A DNA stretch of 64,000 nt from contig DOKY01000037.1 in assembly GCA_003510135.1 (NCBI GenBank), forward strand, positions 62,001-126,000, given 5' to 3'. The notes below the pieces were generated by a model. That model was not told the DNA's origin. It did not search any database and saw only the letters and a program-made list of their open reading frames with translations. The position numbers were made by a program, and so were the translations under genes. Origin of the DNA: Pseudothermotoga sp. Its GTDB lineage: Bacteria > Thermotogota > Thermotogae > Thermotogales > DSM-5069. This document shows, piece after piece, positions 53,268 through 63,079 of this stretch (the first letter of the stretch is position 1; each line of letters starts with the position of its first letter).

Positions 53268-53753
53268 TCATCTTCCCTTCCAGCACCTGAGCAGGACTTT
53301 CTCGAAGATTCTGAGCAGCTTTGTGCCAAAGAATTCTCTGTCGGACAGAGGATTCACCTTGATCGTGTAGAAACCGAACCTCTTTCCTGTGATCACGTCG
53401 GTGAAGATCTGATCGCCAACGAACACCACCCGGGAAGGTTCAAGATCTTGGAAGATCTTTCTCAGCTTTGTGGAAAAAGGTTTCCCGGCACGCCATATAA
53501 CGTTGAAATCGTTGAGGCCCTTCAACTTTCTTGGCCGACCGTTCGACACGATCAAGATTCTGGCCCCTTTTGCTTTCAGACGTTCCAGCAGGTCTTTGAA
53601 ACCTTTCTCGATTTCGGCGTTCCTCCAAAGTCCAAGAGTGTTGTCGAAGTCAAAGACGAACACATCCCTTCCCATTGAAAGGTACTTCTCGATCTCTAAC
53701 TTCTTCAGATCGTTTACAAACTCATCGGGTTTGAGAAAATCAAATAGTCCCAC
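53268..53753 (-). CDS. yqeG: YqeG-family HAD phosphatase
   Basis: A 161-residue HAD-superfamily protein with motif I VFDFDNTLG (about 32-40), motif II IVSNGRP and motif III VGDQIFTDVITG (about 113-124). YqeG-type enzymes include phosphatidylglycerophosphate phosphatases in plants and bacteria; function in bacteria is not settled. GTG overlaps the end of the preceding small gene by 14 bases. It is followed by yqeH after three bases. Confidence 0.88.
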   Translation of the reverse strand: MGLFDFLKPDEFVNDLKKLEIEKYLSMGRDVFVFDFDNTLGLWRNAEIEKGFKDLLERLKAKGARILIVSNGRPRKLKGLNDFNVIWRAGKPFSTKLRKIFQDLEPSRVVFVGDQIFTDVITGKRFGFYTIKVNPLSDREFFGTKLLRIFEKVLLRCWKGR

Positions 53754-53967
53754 GGTTCAACCTCACGTCTACAAGTTCGAATTTCACACAGTTTTTGACG
53801 CTGTGTAAGAAATTCAGCAACTCGTCCAGCAGATCTGCGGGCACGAGTATTCTCAACACACCATTTTCGTACTTTCTCATGTTCAGAAGGTTGTCCTCGA
53901 CTTCGAGTATGTAGCTCAGCGTGTGAACATCGCTGCTGTCCATTTTCAAGTACACATCGTACTCCAC
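53740..53967 (-). CDS. DUF4911-type small protein
   Basis: A protein of about 75 residues (MEYDVYLKMDSSDVHTLSYI onward; LLNMRKYENGVLRILVP) of alternating strands and helices, similar in shape to DUF4911 proteins of unknown role. GTG at 53967 is chosen because GGGTGAG precedes it; longer frames would run back into the rplI promoter and the ribosomal gene on the other strand. Not certain. It is first in the yqeG-yqeH-pduL operon. Confidence 0.5.
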   Translation of the reverse strand: MEYDVYLKMDSSDVHTLSYILEVEDNLLNMRKYENGVLRILVPADLLDELLNFLHSVKNCVKFELVDVRLNRGTI

Positions 53968-54049
53968 GCTCTCACCCAAAAAAGTATATCCCACGAATAC
54001 CTTTCTCGTGATGAACTGCTCTTTGTGCTGTTGAAACGAAAGATAAATT

Positions 54050-54080
54050 TTGAAGCGCAGGCTGATCAAACAAGTATAAT
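54050..54080 (+). promoter_or_regulatory. Promoter of rplI
   Basis: TATAAT (54075-54080) with a TTGAAG (54050-54055) 19 bases upstream, slightly long. The rplI GTG start is 25 bases downstream. Confidence 0.55.
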
Positions 54081-54105
54081 GAATTTGAGGAAGGGGGAAA
54101 GAAGG

Positions 54106-54561
54106 GTGAAGGTCATATTGCTCAAGGATATCCCTGGCGTGGGAAAAGCCAACGAAGTGAAGGAAGTAAGCGACGGGTACGCAAGGAACTATTTGATACC
54201 CCGAGGCCTCGCAAGGCCCGCCACAGAGGGCGAGATCAAAAGAATAGAGAACGAAAGAGCTTTGAAGGAACACAAGGAAGACCTGATGCGCAAAAGGAGC
54301 GAAGAGATCCTAAAGCAACTTCAAAGGAAAGTACACAAGATCGAAGCTAAAGCAGGGGCAGGAGGGAAACTCTTCGGGGCTCTCACGGGCGTGGCACTCG
54401 CAGAAATTTTGAGTGGCAGCGTCGGAACGCAAATCGACAAGAGATGGATAGAACTCGAAAAACCTATCAAGGAGACAGGAACATACGACGTAAAACTGAG
54501 GCTTCCCGGGGGTGTCAAAGGTACGGTCAAAGTGGAAGTCATCGCTGAACAGAAGGAGTGA
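54106..54561 (+). CDS. rplI: 50S ribosomal protein L9
   Basis: A 151-residue L9: N-terminal domain VKVILLKDIPGVGKANEVKEV, YARNYLIPRGLARPAT (about 1-50), a long connecting helix and a C-terminal domain (GGKLFGALTGVALAEIL onward). GTG at 54106 follows the purine-rich GGGGGAAAGAAGG. The downstream rnz start lies seven bases past the stop. Confidence 0.97.
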   Translation: MKVILLKDIPGVGKANEVKEVSDGYARNYLIPRGLARPATEGEIKRIENERALKEHKEDLMRKRSEEILKQLQRKVHKIEAKAGAGGKLFGALTGVALAEILSGSVGTQIDKRWIELEKPIKETGTYDVKLRLPGGVKGTVKVEVIAEQKE

Positions 54562-54567
54562 AGGACA

Positions 54568-55404
54568 CTGATACTTCAAATATACTCTAAGGCACTGTAT
54601 TCGACCTGGATTTACTATGCTCCGGAAAGGATCCTGTTCGACGCCGGTGAAGGCGTTTCGTTGACTATGGCGAACAGGATTTACGCCATAAAGTACATCT
54701 TTCTCACTCACGGTCACGTTGACCACATATCCGGTCTGTGGACGATAATAAACTCGCGCAACAACTCGATGGGTGACAGAGAAAAACCCCTAACGATATA
54801 TTACCCGAAAGGGAACACGGCAGTTGAAGAATGGCTCCAGTTCATCCTGAAGGTGAATGGAAGCCTAAGGTTCGAGCTGAGTTTCGTTCCCATAGTTGCT
54901 GGCCAGAGGATCTTTCTCAGGCAGGCTGGAAGTTTTTCAAGGTACATCGTGCCTTTTAAGGTCAGGCACACACAGTACGATCAGAGTTTCGGCTACAACG
55001 TGATCGAAGTGCGAAGAAGGTTGAAAGAAGAATTCAAGAACCTGAAAGAATCTGAGATCGCGCGCCTTTCCAAGGAACTTGGCCAAGAGAAGATCACAGA
55101 ATCGTACGAAAAGAAGGTTCTCACCATCTCTGGCGATACCTATGGAATAGACCCGTCGGACGCGTTCGAAACGGAGATACTCCTGCACGAGTGCACCTTC
55201 TTGAAAAAGGAAGACAGGAAGATGAACGCACACGCTGCGCTGGATGAAGTACTCTCCATCGCCAGAGAGGCGAGGGTAAAAAAACTCGTTCTCTATCACA
55301 TTTCGACGCGTTACTCCGGAAAGATCGAAAAATATCTGAAGAACCTGACCGAAGAACCGTTCGAAGTCTACTATGTGGACCCGAACGAACTGTTCATCAT
55401 GTGA
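54568..55404 (+). CDS. rnz: tRNase Z (RNase Z) with a CTG start codon
   Basis: Processes tRNA 3' ends. The 278-residue metallo-beta-lactamase has FLTHGHVDHISG (zinc motif, near residue 52), the KVLTISGDTYGIDP block and the late HECTF and YHISTRY. The N-terminus LILQIYSKALYSTWIYYAPE matches Thermotoga maritima tRNase Z (as I recall it) residue for residue in spacing. No ATG, GTG or TTG stands between the rplI stop and TTG 54661, which would cut 31 residues. CTG 54568 sits behind AAGGAGTGAAGG and aligns with the known Met1. Confidence 0.92.
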   Translation: MILQIYSKALYSTWIYYAPERILFDAGEGVSLTMANRIYAIKYIFLTHGHVDHISGLWTIINSRNNSMGDREKPLTIYYPKGNTAVEEWLQFILKVNGSLRFELSFVPIVAGQRIFLRQAGSFSRYIVPFKVRHTQYDQSFGYNVIEVRRRLKEEFKNLKESEIARLSKELGQEKITESYEKKVLTISGDTYGIDPSDAFETEILLHECTFLKKEDRKMNAHAALDEVLSIAREARVKKLVLYHISTRYSGKIEKYLKNLTEEPFEVYYVDPNELFIM

Positions 55405-55416
55405 GGAGGTGAAAAC

Positions 55417-55863
55417 ATGGAACCATACATCTTCTGGCTCATCCTCGGGGTGGTGCTGGTCGTGGCTGAGATCCTCACTCCCACTTTCTTCTTTTTCTGG
55501 TTCGCCCTCGGTGCTTTTGCGGCGGCTGGTGCGAGCTTTCTCTCAGGCACGATAGTGCAGCTAATCACTTTCATGGGTGTGTCAGCTGCTTTTGTTCTTT
55601 TGACGAGACCGTTCGCCAAGAAACTCACCAAATCCGAACCGAGGAAGATCCACATCGATGAGATAATAGGTAAGGAGGCGATAGTGATCGAGACCATAGA
55701 CAACAAACAGGGCAAGGGTCTTGTGAAGGTCAACGGTGAAATCTGGAGAGCGTATTCCGATTCGGATGATGTGACGATCGAAGAGGGTCAAAAGGTAACG
55801 ATCCTGAAGGTGGAAGGTGCCCACGTGGTGGTGCACAAAATTGAAAGGGGTGGTGAATCATGA
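55417..55863 (+). CDS. NfeD-like membrane protein
   Basis: A 148-residue protein with two to three N-terminal helices (about 5-70: [22 protein letters not shown]) and a C-terminal OB-fold (about 85-145: [29 protein letters not shown]). NfeD proteins partner with stomatin/SPFH proteins, and the next gene encodes one. ATG follows GAGGAGG. Role: membrane microdomain or membrane protein quality control by family knowledge. Confidence 0.88.
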   Translation: MEPYIFWLILGVVLVVAEILTPTFFFFWFALGAFAAAGASFLSGTIVQLITFMGVSAAFVLLTRPFAKKLTKSEPRKIHIDEIIGKEAIVIETIDNKQGKGLVKVNGEIWRAYSDSDDVTIEEGQKVTILKVEGAHVVVHKIERGGES

Positions 55864-56777
55864 TCATAGCTTTGGGCGTGCTGGTAGTTCTTCTGTTCAT
55901 AGTCGCTGCAACAGGCATCAAGATCGTTAGGCCTTTCCAACGAGGGTTGGTCGAACGATTGGGAAAGTTCCACAGGGAAGCCGGACCGGGCATTCACTTC
56001 ATTATACCGTTTTTTGATAGGATGATCAGAGTCGATCTCAGAGAAATGGTCATCGATGTTCCACCTCAAGAAGTTATAACCAAAGACAACGTCGTGGTTA
56101 CGGTTGATGCGGTCATATACTACGAGGTCACCGACGCGTACAAGGTTGTATACAACGTCAACAACTTTCAGTTCGCGACGCTGAAACTCGCTCAAACGAA
56201 CCTCAGGAACGTCATAGGTGAACTCGAGCTGGACCAAACTCTGACTTCGAGGGAAAAGATCAACGCGAAGCTCAGAACCGTTCTGGACGATGCAACGGAC
56301 AAGTGGGGTGTCAGGATCACGAGGGTGGAAATCAAGAAGATCGACCCACCGAAGGACATCACCGAAGCGATGAGCAAGCAGATGAAAGCGGAGAGAACCA
56401 AAAGGGCAGCCATCCTGGAAGCAGAAGGTATCAAGCAGGCGCAGATACTGAAAGCTGAAGGCGAGAGGAATGCGGCAATCCTGAGGGCTGAAGGAGAAGC
56501 CGAAGCGATAAAGAAAGTCGCCGAAGCGAACCGCTACAAACTCATAGCCGAAGCAGAGGGTCAGGCTCAAGCCATTCTCAACGTTTTCAAGGCGATACAC
56601 GAAGGTGCCCCCACGAGCGATTTGATCGCAATAAGGTATCTCGAAGCATTGAAAGAGATCGCAAACGGCAAGGCGACGAAGATATTCCTCCCGATCGAAG
56701 CCACGGCCATCATATCGAGCTTGGCGGGTATTGCTGAAGCCCTAAAGAAAGATTCACAGGAAGGAGAAAAGAGTTGA
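55860..56777 (+). CDS. SPFH/band 7 (stomatin-like) protein
   Basis: A 305-residue protein with one N-terminal membrane helix (about 3-20) and a band 7 domain (about 20-190: [39 protein letters not shown]). A long alanine/glutamate coiled coil follows ([19 protein letters not shown], about 180-235). It pairs with the NfeD gene upstream with a four-base overlap; such pairs form rings in the membrane. Confidence 0.93.
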   Translation: MIIALGVLVVLLFIVAATGIKIVRPFQRGLVERLGKFHREAGPGIHFIIPFFDRMIRVDLREMVIDVPPQEVITKDNVVVTVDAVIYYEVTDAYKVVYNVNNFQFATLKLAQTNLRNVIGELELDQTLTSREKINAKLRTVLDDATDKWGVRITRVEIKKIDPPKDITEAMSKQMKAERTKRAAILEAEGIKQAQILKAEGERNAAILRAEGEAEAIKKVAEANRYKLIAEAEGQAQAILNVFKAIHEGAPTSDLIAIRYLEALKEIANGKATKIFLPIEATAIISSLAGIAEALKKDSQEGEKS

Positions 56778-56778
56778 G

Positions 56779-57279
56779 GTGCTGAGTGTCATACTGCTCG
56801 GACTCGTTTTTTCGTCAGCCGGGTTGGTGGGGGCTGGACTGCTGACCTGGCTTGGTTTGGTGAGTTTTGCGAACATCAATCTCGTACCCTTTTCTTTTAT
56901 GAACGCTTTGACCACGCTCGGTCTTTTGTTCATGTACGAGAGCGTCTTTGAAGTGTCCAGAGTTCGCGACTTTTTGATTTACGTCGTCGTGTCGTTTTTC
57001 TTCCACGCCGGAAGATTGTCCGTGCTTCTGCAGGGTGAAGACAAGCGACTTAGAGTTTTCTTCCTCTCCGCTGGACACACGAAGAACGAGTATGTTCTCA
57101 ACTATTTGTTCAAGCGGTCGATAAGGAAGAATATTGCTTCGCTTCTTCTCTGCTGGGGACTGATGAGCTTAACGATAGCGCTGCGGAACCTGGGTTCGTG
57201 GAAGCTACAGGGTTTCTGGATCGGAGTGTTCCTGCTGTGTCTAGGTGTAACATCGTTTTTACTGGACCGAAAGTACTAA
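56779..57279 (+). CDS. Unknown integral membrane protein
   Basis: A 166-residue protein with about four hydrophobic helices (near 3-22, 30-50, 58-78 and 115-160) and a cytoplasmic loop (GEDKRLRVFFLSAGHTKNEY) rich in charged residues. I do not recognise a family. GTG follows the SPFH gene by one base, so it likely belongs to the nfeD-SPFH unit. Confidence 0.6.
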   Translation: MLSVILLGLVFSSAGLVGAGLLTWLGLVSFANINLVPFSFMNALTTLGLLFMYESVFEVSRVRDFLIYVVVSFFFHAGRLSVLLQGEDKRLRVFFLSAGHTKNEYVLNYLFKRSIRKNIASLLLCWGLMSLTIALRNLGSWKLQGFWIGVFLLCLGVTSFLLDRKY

Positions 57280-57336
57280 ATTCCGACTAATTTGGTATAC
57301 TTTTCTTGGCAAGAACGACCACAGGAGGGAAAAGTC

Positions 57337-57999
57337 ATGCCGTTGTTGAGTGAAAAGGACACAAAGTATTTGAAGAAAACGTTCGAAGAGCATCTAAAAG
57401 ATCCGATTCAGGTGCTTGTTTTTGTTGACGACCCGAGCGAATGTGAATATTGCGATCTCACCAGGCAGGTTCTTGAGGAGCTTTCTTCCATCGACGGAAA
57501 GATCCAGCTCGGCGTCCATCATGTTAAGAGGGAACCTGAGCTGGCTGAAAAGTACAGGGTCGAAATGACGCCAGCCATAATTTTGCTGGATGCAAATGGT
57601 GAAGACACCAATATCCGTTTCTATGGAATACCGTCTGGCCATGAATTCTCGACGCTCATTCAGGACATCATAGCTGTCTCGAACAACAAGCCCGTCTTCT
57701 TCAACGAACAGCAGGTCGACCTGATCAGGTCGATAAGCGTGCCGGTGAGGATCAGGGTGTTCGTCACACCGACTTGCCCATACTGCCCCAAAGCTGTACT
57801 CATGGCACACAACGCGGCTCTGATCAACAGAAACGTAACTGCTGAAATGATTGAGGCCAACGAATTTCCGGAGCTGAGCATGAAGTACGGGGTATCCTCT
57901 GTGCCTCACACTGTCATAAACGACGTTCACGAGTTCATAGGAGCTTATCCGGAACACATGTTCGTTCAAGAACTCCTCAAAGCTGTGAGGAAGGTCTGA
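57337..57999 (+). CDS. Protein disulfide oxidoreductase (PDO, two thioredoxin folds)
   Basis: A 220-residue glutaredoxin-like PDO of thermophiles: two thioredoxin folds, each with a redox motif, CEYC (residues 36-39) and CPYC (147-150). It forms and repairs disulfides in the cytoplasm, and thioredoxin reductase encoded one base downstream supplies electrons. ATG 57337 follows AGGAGGGA. A TATACT box stands about 40 bases before the start (57295-57300), so it may have its own promoter. Confidence 0.93.
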   Translation: MPLLSEKDTKYLKKTFEEHLKDPIQVLVFVDDPSECEYCDLTRQVLEELSSIDGKIQLGVHHVKREPELAEKYRVEMTPAIILLDANGEDTNIRFYGIPSGHEFSTLIQDIIAVSNNKPVFFNEQQVDLIRSISVPVRIRVFVTPTCPYCPKAVLMAHNAALINRNVTAEMIEANEFPELSMKYGVSSVPHTVINDVHEFIGAYPEHMFVQELLKAVRKV

Positions 58000-58000
58000 T

Positions 58001-58945
58001 ATGCTGTTCGAACTTAAGGGCCTCGAGGATATTAAAGAACACTACGACGTGCTGATCGCCGGGGGTGGGCCTGCGGCACTCGGCGCTGCAGTTTATGCGC
58101 GAAGGGCAGGATTGAGTGTACTGATAGTGGAGAAGGTACTCGAGGGTGGGCAACTGAACTTCACGACGTACATAGATAACTATCTGGGTTTTCCGAACAT
58201 CGAAGGTGCGGAGCTTGCCAAACGGATGAAGGAACACGCCGAGTCGCTTGGAACGCAGTTCTTGAACGGTTCAGTGGAGAAAGTCATCCTCGATGATGAG
58301 ACACGTGCGGTGGTACTCGACGATGGGAGGACGATCCAAGCGAAGGTTCTGATGATCGCAACTGGTACGGATCCAAAGAGATTGAACGTACCGGGCGAAT
58401 CTGAGCTCATTGGAAAGGGTATTTCTTACTGTGCCACCTGCGATGGTTATTTCTTCAAAGAAAAAGATGTGGTGGTCGTGGGCGGCGGCGATACTGCGAT
58501 TAACGATGCTCTGTATCTTTCGAAGATCGCACGCAGCGTTACGGTGATCCACAGGAGGGACAAACTCAGAGCGGTCAAGATCCTTCAGGAAAAGGCCTTC
58601 CAGAGGCCCAACATAAAGTTCCTCTTCGACTCGGTTGTGGAACGGTTCGTTGGTGAAAACAAGCTTGAAAGGGTGGTTGTGAAAAACGTCAAGACGAACG
58701 AGACGAGTGAGCTTCATGTTGAAGGTGTGTTCGTTGCAATCGGTTCCGTGCCCAGATCCGATCTGGTGAAAGGTTTCGTTGAACTTGACGAAAACGGATA
58801 CATAATCACCAACGAATGGATGGAGACGAACGTTCCTCGCCTTTACGCAATAGGTGATGTGCGTAAGAAGAACGTCAGGCAGATCGTCACGGCCGTCGCC
58901 GATGGAGCGATCGCCGCAGTTCACGCCGCGCAGAACTACTTTTGA
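58001..58945 (+). CDS. trxB: Thioredoxin reductase
   Basis: A 314-residue flavoprotein with FAD-binding GGGPAALGAAVYARR (about 22-36), the redox-active CATC in SYCATCDGYFF (near residue 145) and NADPH-binding VVVGGGDTAINDAL (about 160-173), plus the final IGDVR block. ATG follows the PDO stop with AGGAAGG upstream. It probably reduces the adjacent PDO. Confidence 0.96.
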   Translation: MLFELKGLEDIKEHYDVLIAGGGPAALGAAVYARRAGLSVLIVEKVLEGGQLNFTTYIDNYLGFPNIEGAELAKRMKEHAESLGTQFLNGSVEKVILDDETRAVVLDDGRTIQAKVLMIATGTDPKRLNVPGESELIGKGISYCATCDGYFFKEKDVVVVGGGDTAINDALYLSKIARSVTVIHRRDKLRAVKILQEKAFQRPNIKFLFDSVVERFVGENKLERVVVKNVKTNETSELHVEGVFVAIGSVPRSDLVKGFVELDENGYIITNEWMETNVPRLYAIGDVRKKNVRQIVTAVADGAIAAVHAAQNYF

Positions 58946-58962
58946 GAGCCTCAAAAAACAGT

Positions 58963-58990
58963 TGTCAAACCCCACGTGATGGGTTATAAT
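58963..58990 (+). promoter_or_regulatory. Promoter of tRNA-Ala
   Basis: TTGTCA (58963-58968), a 16-base spacer and TATAAT (58985-58990). Transcription should begin near 58997, about five bases before the tRNA. Confidence 0.8.
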
Positions 58991-59001
58991 AAATACCGCG
59001 T

Positions 59002-59078
59002 GGGGCCGTAGCTCAGTTTGGGAGAGCGCTACCATGGCACGGTAGAGGTCGTGGGTTCGAGTCCCATCGGCTCCACCA
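59002..59078 (+). tRNA. tRNA-Ala (anticodon GGC)
   Basis: A 77-base cloverleaf: acceptor GGGGCCG with CGGCTCC (one G-T pair), anticodon stem CTACC/GGTAG with loop ATGGCAC and anticodon GGC, T arm GTGGG-TTCGAGT-CCCAT (one T-G pair), encoded ACCA. The loop has A32 and C38, slightly unusual. Confidence 0.95.
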
Positions 59079-59102
59079 GAGGGGGAACTTCCCCCTCTTT
59101 TT
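59078..59102 (+). terminator. Intrinsic terminator after tRNA-Ala
   Basis: GAGGGGG (59079-59085), loop AACTT, CCCCCTC (59091-59097), then TTTTT. It begins at the last base of the tRNA. The following gene starts 18 bases later, with no room for a separate promoter. Confidence 0.85.
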
Positions 59103-59119
59103 GATTGGAGGGATCAGTC

Positions 59120-59935
59120 ATGAGATGGCTTACAACGGTTTTTCTTCTCTCCTGCTCCCTGGCTCTGTCCATAACGGTCGCCGTTTCTATCAGGCCGCTC
59201 GAACTCATCGTGAAGCATATCCTTCCAGAAGGACACAGCGTCGTTTGTATCATGGACGAAGGTACAAATCCACACCTTTACCAGCTGAAGGCGAGTGATT
59301 TGAAGATTCTGAACGGAGCCGATCTGATCGTCCTGGTTGGCTTTGAAGAATGGGCAAACAAGGTTGCGGACATGTTCGCGGACAAGACCGTGGTCTTTGC
59401 AGATGGTGTGTTCGAGAAGGACTTCGAACAGGATGAACATCTCTGGCTCGATCCTGTGAACGTGCTTCTCTTCTCGCACAAATTGATGTTGAGGTTCTCG
59501 CAGGTCGAACCAGCCTTGGCCGAAAAGTTTGAGGACAACTGGCAGGACTTTTCAAAACGTTTGCTTGAGAAACTATGGCTCTGGTGCGAAAGAATGCATC
59601 ATTTGAAGGGAAAAACTATCGTCGAGGTTCATTCGGCACTCATACTCTTCGCAAGGCGCTTCAACATCGGTGAAATCTTCGGCCTGGAGACAGGTCATGA
59701 GCAGGGAATTACGGCAAAGCGACTCGCAGAGCTGGCAAATCTTGTGAAAAAGGGCGTGGCGAGGCACATACTGATCGATGAGCACGTCGAAGGTTCTGCA
59801 GCTCTGAACCTGGCAAAACAGTTCGATCTCGAACCGATATTCGTTGATCTCATGGGATGGGAAGCGAACGATTACCTTGAGCTGGTGGACTCGATCGTGG
59901 AAAAGCTCGCTTCGATCGCCAAAATGGTCAAATGA
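59120..59935 (+). CDS. ZnuA-like metal ABC transporter substrate-binding protein
   Basis: A 271-residue periplasmic protein (signal peptide about 1-18). Cluster A-I metal binding is shown by NPHLYQL, DEHLWLDP, VEVHSAL and the final VDLMG, which supply His and Asp/Glu ligands for zinc or manganese. There is no His-rich loop. No permease or ATPase gene is nearby, so it is an orphan in this window. ATG follows TTGGAGGGATC. It lies convergent with a cation efflux gene, with one base between their stops. Confidence 0.85.
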   Translation: MRWLTTVFLLSCSLALSITVAVSIRPLELIVKHILPEGHSVVCIMDEGTNPHLYQLKASDLKILNGADLIVLVGFEEWANKVADMFADKTVVFADGVFEKDFEQDEHLWLDPVNVLLFSHKLMLRFSQVEPALAEKFEDNWQDFSKRLLEKLWLWCERMHHLKGKTIVEVHSALILFARRFNIGEIFGLETGHEQGITAKRLAELANLVKKGVARHILIDEHVEGSAALNLAKQFDLEPIFVDLMGWEANDYLELVDSIVEKLASIAKMVK

Positions 59936-59936
59936 A

Positions 59937-60863
59937 TCACTTGTTCGTCGAGTTCATTTTTTCCTGATCCAGACCGAACGGTTCTTGCTCGACGTTGCCC
60001 GCAGGTTCGACGTGGACCAGGACGTCCGCTATCCTGTCGTTCCTGGCGATTATCGCCCGTTTGACCTGAGTGGCGATGTCGTGACCCACCTGCACCGTCA
60101 GGCTTGGATCGACCTCGATGTCGATGTCTACAAAGTACTTATATCCAACCTGTCTCACACGAACCTTGTGCGGGTTTTTGACCCCTTTCACCGACTCAAC
60201 GGCATCGAATATCTCCCGGTAGATTTCCAGATCGCGCATACCGTCCATGAGCTCGTAACTGGTTTCTCGAAAGATGCTGAATGCAGTTCGTATGATCATG
60301 ACCGAAACGACCAGCGCGGCGATGCTGTCCATCCAGAAGAGTCCAATTTTGCTCAGGATCACACCGAGCAGAACCGTGCCTGAAATGAGAATGTCGTTTC
60401 TCATGTTCAAAGCGTCCGCGATCATCACTGAGCTGTTCAATCTCTTCCCAACCCGATACTTGTAGAGGAACAACCAGCTCTTGATGGCTATGGAGAGAAT
60501 CGTCACCAACAAAGGTAGAACACCTTGAATCTGTACGTGTTCGTGAAGGATTATCCTCTTGACTGACGCAAAGAGCAGGCTTGCGCCTGCGTAAAAAACG
60601 ATGAAAGAAACGATCTTTGCCGCAATGGCCTCAGCCCTCTCGTGCCCGTATGGGTGCGTCTTGTCGGGAGGTCTGCTCGATATCTTTCCCGAAACCAGCG
60701 TCACCAGAGAAGTGAACACATCTGTTCCCGTGTCCACTCCGTCGGCCAGCACCGCGGAGCTGTTGAAAAGCAAGCCCACGAGGACCTTCGCTGCGGACAG
60801 CGCACCGTTGGTCCAGACACCTATCCAAGCGACTTTTGAGAAGAGTTTGCCCCTGTCGTCCAT
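59937..60863 (-). CDS. Cation diffusion facilitator (CDF) metal efflux protein
   Basis: A 308-residue transporter with six membrane helices and a C-terminal cytoplasmic domain. SSAVLADGVDTGTDVFTSL (about 33-51) carries the helix-2 metal residues, with Asp where zinc CDFs often have His, and MIADALNMRNDILIS is the helix-5 match. The last 60 residues give the metallochaperone-like fold (VDPSLTVQVGHDIA). This pattern (D/D) resembles Mn or Fe CDFs, but metal is not settled. ATG 60863 follows GGTGGAAGG directly after the eno terminator. Confidence 0.9.
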   Translation of the reverse strand: MDDRGKLFSKVAWIGVWTNGALSAAKVLVGLLFNSSAVLADGVDTGTDVFTSLVTLVSGKISSRPPDKTHPYGHERAEAIAAKIVSFIVFYAGASLLFASVKRIILHEHVQIQGVLPLLVTILSIAIKSWLFLYKYRVGKRLNSSVMIADALNMRNDILISGTVLLGVILSKIGLFWMDSIAALVVSVMIIRTAFSIFRETSYELMDGMRDLEIYREIFDAVESVKGVKNPHKVRVRQVGYKYFVDIDIEVDPSLTVQVGHDIATQVKRAIIARNDRIADVLVHVEPAGNVEQEPFGLDQEKMNSTNK

Positions 60864-60880
60864 CCTTCCACCCGCCGACC

Positions 60881-60905
60881 AAAAAGCGCGGCGTGTAGCC
60901 GCGCC
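60881..60905 (-). terminator. Terminator after eno
   Basis: On the minus strand GCGCGGC, loop TACAC, GCCGCGC followed by TTTTT. It stands 30 bases after the eno stop and 18 bases before the CDF start, between two co-directional genes. Confidence 0.85.
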
Positions 60906-60934
60906 GAATCGGCTCCTCAACAATTACGATTTCA

Positions 60935-62233
<1,299 letters not shown>

Positions 62234-62938
62234 TCAATCCGGTGAGATGTAGCTACCAACAGGCTCGCCCTTCACAGCCCTAAGCACGGCCCCGTCTTCG
62301 AAGAAGTTGAGCACCACAATGGGCAGCTTGTACCTTCCACAGATGGAGAAAGCCTCCGTGTCCATCACTTTCAAGCCCAATTTTATCGCATCCTGGTAAG
62401 ACAATTTTTCAAACTTCTTTGCGTCCTTGTTTTTTCTTGGATCGCTATCGTAAACCCCATCTACCTTGGTTGCTTTGATGAGCAGCTCGGCTCCCATCTC
62501 CACGGCTCTCAGCGCTGCAGCGGTATCGGTCGTGAAGAACGGATTGCTCGTACCGCCTGCAAAGATGACCACGTAGCCGGCGTCGAAGTACAGGTTTATG
62601 TCGTCGTAGTGGATTGGCCTTATGGATGGCAAGGAACTTATCTGGGAGACCACCACACATTTTATACCGACCTTCTGCAGAATTCCCTTGAGGTAAAGCG
62701 CGTTGATCACCGTGCCGAGCATTCCGATCTGATCGGCAAGCGAGTGTGGAAGATCGATGAGCTCTTCTCCCCTGAATATGTTACCCGCGCCTATGACGAT
62801 GCCCACGTTGACACCGTACTCCACCACCTGTGCTAACTGTCTGACAAGGAATTCGACGTTCTTTCTGTCGAAACCTCTTTCTCCCTCACCGCACATGACT
62901 TCCCCGCTCAGCTTTATCAACACCCTTTTGTACACCAC
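62234..62938 (-). CDS. pyrH: Uridylate kinase
   Basis: Phosphorylates UMP to UDP. The 234-residue amino-acid-kinase fold has YKRVLIKLSGEVMCGEG (about 3-19), VIGAGNIFRG (about 47-56), AGGTSNPFFTTDTAAALRA (about 133-151) and ATKVDGVYDSDPRKN. GTG 62938 (or the next GTG) follows GGGAGGG. First gene of the pyrH-eno pair. Confidence 0.97.
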   Translation of the reverse strand: MVYKRVLIKLSGEVMCGEGERGFDRKNVEFLVRQLAQVVEYGVNVGIVIGAGNIFRGEELIDLPHSLADQIGMLGTVINALYLKGILQKVGIKCVVVSQISSLPSIRPIHYDDINLYFDAGYVVIFAGGTSNPFFTTDTAAALRAVEMGAELLIKATKVDGVYDSDPRKNKDAKKFEKLSYQDAIKLGLKVMDTEAFSICGRYKLPIVVLNFFEDGAVLRAVKGEPVGSYISPD

Positions 62939-63010
62939 ACGATCCCTCCCTCAGGATTGTACCAACTTCATCAAGATGGAGAACGCAGGTAATGTTACAT
63001 CAGAGTGTAC

Positions 63011-63039
63011 TTGACAAACTTTGAGTCCGGAGTTAATAT
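63011..63039 (+). promoter_or_regulatory. Strong promoter of the DUF2089 operon
   Basis: Consensus TTGACA (63011-63016), exactly 17 bases of spacer, and TAATAT (63034-63039). The closest match to sigma-70 consensus seen in the window. The DUF2089 start is 41 bases downstream. Confidence 0.85.
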
Positions 63040-63079
63040 ATTTTCAGGTGAGACTAAATAAATTGAAGAGGTGATTTGA

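Noticed and set aside
54661..54663. TTG as the start of rnz
   Set aside because: It would remove 31 conserved residues at the N-terminus of the tRNase Z fold.
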